This document shows, in pieces, positions 5,838 through 10,907 of a stretch of DNA of 10,907 bases (position 1 is its first letter; every line of letters begins with the position of its first letter). The stretch is taken from contig JALSMC010000229.1 of assembly GCA_026987995.1 (NCBI GenBank), forward strand, positions 1-10,907, in the 5' to 3' direction. The notes under the pieces were generated by a model. It was not told the DNA's origin. It searched no databases and was given only the letters and a program-made list of their open reading frames with translations. The translations under genes and the position numbers were made by a program. This DNA is from Sulfurimonas sp. (lineage in GTDB: Bacteria; Campylobacterota; Campylobacteria; Campylobacterales; Sulfurimonadaceae).

Positions 5838-7776
5838 TCTCTCTACAAAAGTTGCATTAGGGACATTTTTTGTTGCAGGTATTGGTGTTCTTATGGTTGC
5901 ATTTTTATCTTATGCACAAATAAGTAGTTATTTTAAAGAGAATATCTTAAATACATTAGCATTTGAGCTCAAAGATAATATTGAAATTATGAAAAAAAAT
6001 ATTACTGATATCAAAAAAGATGCTAAATTATTGAAGTTTAATAAAAATATAGCACCCATAAAACGTTCTCTTGAGAATAACTATCATTATGATGCAAAGA
6101 GTAATAAAACACTCAAAGGACTTAAAGAGGAGCTAGGGGATACATTTAAATCTGTTCTTGAACATAGTGAGGCATATTTTAATATTCGACTCATAGCCAG
6201 AGATGGTGAAGAGTTAGTGGTAGCATTGCGGGATGGAGAGGGCACTGTTTTTGTTCAGAAGAAAAAGCTCTTACAAAATAAAGCAAAACGTCCCTACTTT
6301 CAAGATGCAATTAGTCTAAAAGATGGAGATTTCTATGTCTCAAAAATCAATCTTAACAGAGAATATGGCAAGATAGTCTATCCTCATATACCAACAATTC
6401 GTGTGGCCACTCCTATTTACATAGACAAAGAACTTTTTGGTATCATAATTATCAATGCAAATATAAACAAACTATTTACACCTTTAGTAAACAATACACT
6501 CTCTGAACAGAGAATTTATTTGGCAAATGAGGATGGATACTATCTTTTTCATGAAAATATAGAGAAAACTTTTGGTTTTGACTTGGGAACAGAAGATAAG
6601 CTAGCAACTGATTTTAACCTACAGATAAAAAAATATTTTGGTGGACATATTGCATTTGTTTTTGATACTTTTGAGTTAAACAGCAGAGAGAGACTCTACG
6701 TAGCACTCACTACAACAGACAAATTTTTGAAAGAGCAATCCTTTCAGTATAAACAAAAATTAGGAATTTATGTATTAGGGGTTTCACTCTTTATAGCTGT
6801 TATGACACTACTCCTTGTGCAGTATTTGATAGTGCCGATTAGACGATTAACAAAGAGCGCTAGAAGTATTGCCGATGGAAAAGATAATGATACAGATCTT
6901 TTAAATATTGATTCAAATGATGAGCTAGGAGAACTCTCCTTTTCTCTGCAGAAGATGTTTGATACACTTCAAGAATCTAAGAGAAGTGTAGAGAAACAGG
7001 TAGAGGAGCGAACACGAGAGCTTAACGAACTCAATGAAAATCTTGAAAAGATGGTTACAAAAAAAACTGATGAAAATATAAGGCAACTCAAAGCTATGGA
7101 AGAACAAGCAAAGATGGCTTCTATGGGGGAAATGATTGGAGCAATTGCACATCAATGGCGCCAGCCTCTTAATGAGATATCTGTGAGTATTCAAAACCTT
7201 CGTTATGATTATGAGGATGGTCTTGTGGATGAGGCATTTATAGAGAAGTTTATTGCTAAAAATAAAAAAGTGATAGAGTTCATGTCCCATACTATCGATG
7301 ATTTTAGGAATTTTTATAGAGTAGATAAAACAAAAAAGCCTTTTGATGTTAAAGAGGCGGTAGAAGCTACCATCTCTCTGCAATTAGCACAGCTGAAGAA
7401 CAATGATATTGACATTCTTGTAGAGGGTAAGAGTTTTATTGTAAATGGTTTAAAAAATGAGTTTCAACAGGTAGTGCTTAACATTATAAATAATGCAAAA
7501 GATGCACTCCTTGAAAATGGTGTTGCAGATGCCAAAATATGGATAATTCTTAAAGATAATAGTGTTAGAATAGAAGATAATGCAGGAGGTGTGCCTCTTG
7601 AGGTAATTGATAGGCTTTTTGAGCCATACTTTACAACAAAAGAACAGGGAAAAGGAACTGGGATGGGACTTTACATGTCGAAGATGATTATAGAAGAGAA
7701 TATGAAGGGGAGAATTAGTGTGCACAACAGCGATGCAGGTGCTATATTTAGGATAGAATTTTATGAAAAAAAATAG
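5827..7776 (+). CDS. Membrane sensor histidine kinase with Cache-like periplasmic domain
   Basis: This 649-residue kinase has an N-terminal membrane segment (about 9-30), a periplasmic region (about 31-312), a second membrane segment (about 314-335), HAMP (about 336-388), a coiled coil (about 383-430) and a catalytic core. The periplasmic part has Cache-like features: RPYFQDA (155-161), VSKINLN (171-177), IRVATPIYI (191-199), and a second subdomain with NEDGYYLFHE (234-243); this suggests a double-Cache small-ligand sensor. The phosphoacceptor is H442 in AHQWRQPL (441-448). The ATPase domain shows the N box NIINNAKDAL (552-561), G1 DNAGG (584-588), F box FEPYFTTK (598-605) and G2 GKGTGMGL (608-615). 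All key residues are present, so it should be active. The start overlaps the repeat-protein gene by 11 nt and the end overlaps the regulator by 14 nt, indicating translational coupling. The ligand is unknown; the upstream secreted protein may present it. Confidence 0.93.
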   Translation: MKISLSTKVALGTFFVAGIGVLMVAFLSYAQISSYFKENILNTLAFELKDNIEIMKKNITDIKKDAKLLKFNKNIAPIKRSLENNYHYDAKSNKTLKGLKEELGDTFKSVLEHSEAYFNIRLIARDGEELVVALRDGEGTVFVQKKKLLQNKAKRPYFQDAISLKDGDFYVSKINLNREYGKIVYPHIPTIRVATPIYIDKELFGIIIINANINKLFTPLVNNTLSEQRIYLANEDGYYLFHENIEKTFGFDLGTEDKLATDFNLQIKKYFGGHIAFVFDTFELNSRERLYVALTTTDKFLKEQSFQYKQKLGIYVLGVSLFIAVMTLLLVQYLIVPIRRLTKSARSIADGKDNDTDLLNIDSNDELGELSFSLQKMFDTLQESKRSVEKQVEERTRELNELNENLEKMVTKKTDENIRQLKAMEEQAKMASMGEMIGAIAHQWRQPLNEISVSIQNLRYDYEDGLVDEAFIEKFIAKNKKVIEFMSHTIDDFRNFYRVDKTKKPFDVKEAVEATISLQLAQLKNNDIDILVEGKSFIVNGLKNEFQQVVLNIINNAKDALLENGVADAKIWIILKDNSVRIEDNAGGVPLEVIDRLFEPYFTTKEQGKGTGMGLYMSKMIIEENMKGRISVHNSDAGAIFRIEFYEKK

Positions 7777-9241
7777 TATATCGATTCTGTATGTCGAGGA
7801 TGAAAATAGTGTCAGGGAGATGCTTGGACATTTTATAGGACGTTTTTGTGAGTCTATTTATACTGCAGCAGATGGTGCGGAGGGACTTGCACTCTATGAG
7901 CAGCATAGAGTAGATATTGTTATCTCTGATATTAAGATGCCAAAGCTCAATGGTATAGAGATGGTTGAGAAGATTAAAGCGATGAATCCTGAACAGATTG
8001 TTATCTTCACAACAGCACATATAGATAGTGACTACCTCTTTCGTGCGATAGAGTTACAAGTTGGTGCTTATGTGCCAAAGCCTGTAGATCTTGATATGCT
8101 CAAAGACAATATCGATAAAGCAATTAGAGAGTTAGAGTCCCGCACGGCACTAAAACGTCTTCAAGAGAGTGAAGAGAAGTTTAGAAGAGTAGCTAATATG
8201 GCACATATGGGGATTATGATCTATAAAGAGTATTTTCTTTATGTGAATGATGCCTTATGTGAGATGACAGGCTACAGTAGAGAGGAATTACTTGCTATGC
8301 ATCCTTGGGAAATTGCACCAAAAGAGCAGCAGAAATATTTTAAAGATATAGCAATGCGAAGACTTAAAGGAGAGCATTTCCAAGCAAGGTACAATGACCT
8401 TACAATACCGACAAAGAACGGCGAACTAAAAACAATACGTGTAAATGCTGATACTATGAAGTATGAAGATGGTTATGCAGGTTTTAGTACTATGGTTGAT
8501 GTGACAGATATAGTCCATACAAGCAAAAGGTTAAAACAATTAGCACAGGCGATGGAGCAGATGGATGAGATGGTTCGCATTAGTGACACAAATGGTACTA
8601 TCTCTTTTGTAAATGAGGCACTTACAAAGCATACAGGGTATAAAAAGAGTGAACTCATTGGAGTGAATAATAATATTTTCCAATCTGGTAAGCACTCCAA
8701 ACAGTTTTATGCAAATTTTTGGGAAAAAATACTCTCAAAAAATCCCCATCAGATAACATTTGTAAATAAAAAGAAAAATGGTGAACTCTATTATGAAGAA
8801 TTAACCGTAACACCTATACTTGATGAAGAGGGTGAGATAGAGTATTTTGTATCTACAGGTAAGGATATTACACAGAGACTTGAACTTGAAAAAAAACTCC
8901 AAGAGTTAGCAACAGTAGATACACTGACAGGTGTGTGGAATCGTTATAAGACAAACGAGTATATTGATGATGCATTGATAAAGAATAGACGCCATAAACG
9001 CAAACTAGGACTGATAATGTTTGATATCGATCACTTTAAACATGTAAATGACACATATGGGCACGATGTCGGAGACATTGTTTTAAAGGAGTTTGCTGCA
9101 CTTATTAAGAAGTCGATACGAGAAAGTGATAAGTTTGGTCGATGGGGTGGTGAAGAGTTTATGCTGTTGAGTGAAGAAACAAAAGAAGAGAATATTGTAC
9201 TCTTTTCTGAAAAGCTCTGTAGGATAGTAGAGGCACCCTAA
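7763..9241 (+). pseudogene. REC-PAS-PAS-GGDEF response regulator, C-terminally truncated at an insertion sequence
   Basis: The 492-residue frame encodes a receiver domain (about 6-122) with the acidic pocket E12/D13, phosphoacceptor D56 in SDIKMP, T83/T84 and K106 in PKP. Two PAS domains follow (about 135-250 and 255-372), the second ending in a clear PAC segment, STGKDITQRLELEKKL. A GGDEF domain opens with VDTLTGVWNR (385-394) and contains FDIDHFKHVND, an RxxD inhibitory site (R453, D456) and an intact GGEEF (462-466). It should receive phosphate from the upstream kinase and make cyclic di-GMP. However, the frame stops 26 residues after GGEEF, before the expected SIGV strand and the RADxALYxAKxxGRN helix, so about 45-55 residues are missing. 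The stop codon lies in CCCTAA, at the probable left end of an IS1380-type element. Diguanylate cyclase activity is probably lost; REC and PAS parts may still be made. Confidence 0.88.
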
Positions 9242-9257
9242 TAATTCCATACCAAAT

Positions 9258-9285
9258 TAGACAACAAGCCAAATTGCTCTATAAT
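9258..9285 (+). promoter_or_regulatory. Putative transposase promoter
   Basis: TAGACA (9258-9263; 5 of 6 to TTGACA) and TATAAT (9280-9285) are separated by 16 bp, the best sigma-70-like promoter in the window. Transcription would start near 9292, upstream of the hairpin at 9301-9346. Confidence 0.6.
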
Positions 9286-9300
9286 TAGGTACTTTAAAGC

Positions 9301-9346
9301 GAAAAAGTCACACTTAAAACTTTCACCTACTAGGTGTGACTTTTTC
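9301..9346 (+). terminator. Strong terminator-like hairpin in the transposase leader
   Basis: GAAAAAGTCACAC (9301-9313) and GTGTGACTTTTTC (9334-9346) are perfect 13-nt inverted repeats around a 20-nt loop; the 3' arm ends in five T. A nested alternative stem, CACCTA (9324-9329) with TAGGTG (9331-9336), shares part of the 3' arm and would compete. Such structures near the ends of insertion sequences commonly block transposase expression from outside transcription. Here the hairpin also lies downstream of the element's own promoter. Confidence 0.75.
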
Positions 9347-9361
9347 CAACACGGAAGAATT

Positions 9362-10666
9362 ATGCCACAAACAATATTAAAATTTAGACTAGAATCCACA
9401 AACGAAAAATTAACACCAAGAACAGGTATCGCAATACTAGGTGAACACCTCAAAGGTATGAACTTAGAGAGAATTTGTAATTCCAATATGCCTCAAGCTA
9501 AAAGAGCAAATGGATATAGTGCATTTGAATTTATCTATCCTCTAATATTAATGCTTCATAGTGGTGGTCGTGTACTTGATGATATCAAGGAGATAAGAGA
9601 AGATACTGCACTTTCAACACTTCTAAAAATGGACAATATCCCAACTGCATCTGCTATCGGGAAATATCTTCATAAGCATAAACTCAACGGCAGAGATGCC
9701 ATCAGAAAAATAGATAAAGAGTTTCTCAAAAGATATCTTAAAAGCATTTCAAATGAAGAATTGATTTTAGATATTGATGCAACATTTATCGAAGCACATA
9801 AAAACACAGCTAAATGGTCTTATAAAGATGCACCTGGTTATATGCCTATGGTAGGACACATTAACGGAGGCTATGTAATTGATGTAGATTTCAGAGAGGG
9901 TAGCGAAGCACCTGCAAAAGAAAACTTAGAGTTTATAAAACAGTGCCAACAACAACTTCCATTAGGTATAAAATTTGATAGATTTAGAGCAGACAGTGCA
10001 TCATATCAAGCAAGTATCTTTAACCACTGTGATACAGAGAATATTCTATATACTGTTACAGCTAAAAAATCTAAAACAATGTTTGATTCAATCTATGAGA
10101 TAGAAGATTCTAAATGGAAACAATTCACTCAGAGAGAAAAAGTATTTGAGTTTATACATTCAATGCAAGATACAGATAATGCATTCAGAGTAATTGTAAT
10201 TAAAGAAGATATAACTCCTACTCTGCCGACATTAGAAGAGTATATATCAGATGAAGTGATGGCTCAACATGAAGATGAAATTTATTACTGCATAGCTACA
10301 AACGATAATAATTCAACCCAAGAGGAGATAATTAAACTACATCGCCAAAGAGGTGAAACAAGCGAAAACAAAATCAAAGAGTTGAAAAATGGTTTTAATA
10401 TGAGTTATCTTCCAACATCAAACTTTGAAGCAAATGCATTCTACTTTGCTATAGGTACTTTAGCTTACAATCTATTTTTATTGTTCAAACAGATTTTAGA
10501 TAAAAGCTTTCAAAAATATACAGTTAGAACTATCCGATATAAACTTTATAACATCGCTGGTAAGGTTGTTAGCCATGCCAGAGAGCTAACTTTAAAAGTG
10601 AATGAACAGTTTAGAGAGTTACTGCAAAATATAAGATATAGAGCTTATTCAGAGTGTTTACAATGA
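9362..10666 (+). CDS. IS1380-family DDE transposase
   Basis: The 434-residue protein catalyses cut-and-paste movement of the surrounding element. Catalytic motifs of the IS1380/IS4-like DDE fold are visible: LDIDATFIEAH (136-146; first Asp D137 or D139), GYMPMVGH followed by a Gly-rich strand and FREGSEAPAKEN (159-189), FRADSASY (208-215; second Asp D211), and HRQRGETSENKIKELKNGF (327-345), with E335 as likely third acid and K342 six residues later. The C-terminal part is basic and helical. Length fits the usual 430-450 residues and the frame is intact, so the enzyme may be active. GGAAG (9354-9358) precedes the ATG at short spacing. It lies in the same direction as the interrupted regulator gene. 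It could be placed in a neighbouring IS4-superfamily group, but the R-G-x-x-x-E-N-x-I-K-E-x-K segment favours IS1380. Confidence 0.9.
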   Translation: MPQTILKFRLESTNEKLTPRTGIAILGEHLKGMNLERICNSNMPQAKRANGYSAFEFIYPLILMLHSGGRVLDDIKEIREDTALSTLLKMDNIPTASAIGKYLHKHKLNGRDAIRKIDKEFLKRYLKSISNEELILDIDATFIEAHKNTAKWSYKDAPGYMPMVGHINGGYVIDVDFREGSEAPAKENLEFIKQCQQQLPLGIKFDRFRADSASYQASIFNHCDTENILYTVTAKKSKTMFDSIYEIEDSKWKQFTQREKVFEFIHSMQDTDNAFRVIVIKEDITPTLPTLEEYISDEVMAQHEDEIYYCIATNDNNSTQEEIIKLHRQRGETSENKIKELKNGFNMSYLPTSNFEANAFYFAIGTLAYNLFLLFKQILDKSFQKYTVRTIRYKLYNIAGKVVSHARELTLKVNEQFRELLQNIRYRAYSECLQ

Positions 10667-10907
10667 TAAATGTAACTCATTTAAATTCACATATTAAAAA
10701 ACTACATACAGGATACTATTGTCAAAAAAAGCTCAATATTGCAAAAAGTATCTCAATTTTAATAAAGATAGAGTAAGAATATGTAAAAAATAATTTTATA
10801 GCCTAAAGAGGCACTATTTCTCTGAAAAAAAGATAGATTTCTAGAATTTGCATGGTGTTGCTTATGCTATGGATTTATTTGGGCTTAAATTCTTCAATAC
10901 TTTTATG
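10667..10907. other. AT-rich segment after the transposase; no supported gene
   Basis: The sequence holds many stops and long A or T runs. A 37-codon frame (10663-10776) starts in an ATGA overlap with the transposase stop but resembles nothing I know. From about 10878 to the edge, the minus strand reads HKSIEEFKPK and then TAA at 10877-10875, which could be the C-terminus of a minus-strand gene entering from the right; the plus strand there also stays open from ATG at 10851. Neither can be confirmed. The missing GGDEF C-terminus is not encoded here in any frame. Confidence 0.4.

Larger units (their letters stand above)
9237..10806 (+). mobile_element. IS1380-type insertion sequence (boundaries provisional)
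   Basis: The element comprises a promoter, a leader hairpin and one transposase gene. The left end is placed at CCTAATAATT (9237), because the GGDEF frame is lost there and IS1380-family ends such as those of ISEcp1 begin CCTA. The right end at 10806 rests only on the 8-bp direct repeat AGAGGCAC flanking both sides (9229-9236, 10807-10814). A matching terminal inverted repeat (an expected ending near TTAGG) was not found there, and 8 bp is longer than the 4-5 bp duplication usual for this family. The extent is therefore uncertain and the true right end could lie elsewhere, even outside the window. Confidence 0.55.

Noticed and set aside
6925..7383. 152-codon minus-strand open frame inside the histidine kinase
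   Set aside because: It is antisense to the fully conserved kinase core; its composition is explained by the AT-rich coding strand.
10663..10776. 37-codon frame overlapping the transposase stop (ATGA)
   Set aside because: It is short, AT-driven and unlike any known product; the ATGA overlap alone is not sufficient evidence for a gene.
10801..10830. Terminator at the end of the element (GCCT/AGGC with T runs)
   Set aside because: The stem is only 4 bp with a 4-nt loop and no proper T-tract follows; it overlaps the possible target duplication instead.

Overview
The window looks like a chromosomal segment of a Campylobacterota (Epsilonproteobacteria) member, probably Sulfurimonas/Sulfurovum-like. 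It is AT-rich, and rsmA (ksgA) sits directly upstream of an RNase J gene with a long Asn/Arg-rich N-terminal extension, an order and architecture I recall from Helicobacter pylori. The histidine kinase carries the AHQWRQPL H-box that is common in this phylum. The assignment is inferred from gene content and could not be tested by search.

Layout. Bases 1-331 hold the 5' part of hisF on the minus strand, running off the left edge. A 195-bp divergent intergenic region follows; it contains a 28-bp near-perfect palindrome whose core (431-446) differs by one base from the bacterial parS (ParB-binding) consensus. Bases 527-997 encode a small stand-alone protein resembling a CZB (chemoreceptor zinc-binding) domain, in which Asp stands at the usual Cys ligand. 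Bases 1081-3940 are the housekeeping pair rsmA-rnj, closed by a terminator hairpin near 3960-3998.

Bases 4068-9241 form a tightly packed three-gene set with 11- and 14-nt overlaps: (i) a secreted or lipid-free periplasmic protein built almost wholly from [ST]P-x-[DE]-V-Y repeats, with 38-residue spacing and a four-unit, roughly 138-residue super-repeat; (ii) a membrane histidine kinase with a Cache-like periplasmic sensor, HAMP and catalytic core; (iii) a REC-PAS-PAS-GGDEF regulator. The likely reading is a periplasmic repeat protein feeding a two-component/cyclic-di-GMP relay. I know no name for this combination, and it is the best candidate here for an undescribed system.

The relay is broken at its output. 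The GGDEF domain stops shortly after its GGEEF motif, in sequence that belongs to or abuts an IS1380-type insertion sequence (transposase 9362-10666). The element has its own promoter, followed by a strong terminator-like hairpin in the transposase leader. The missing GGDEF C-terminus does not reappear between the transposase and the right edge, so the insertion may have come with a deletion, or the element or other inserted DNA may extend beyond the window. An 8-bp direct repeat (9229-9236 and 10807-10814) is a possible target-site trace, but clear terminal inverted repeats were not found.
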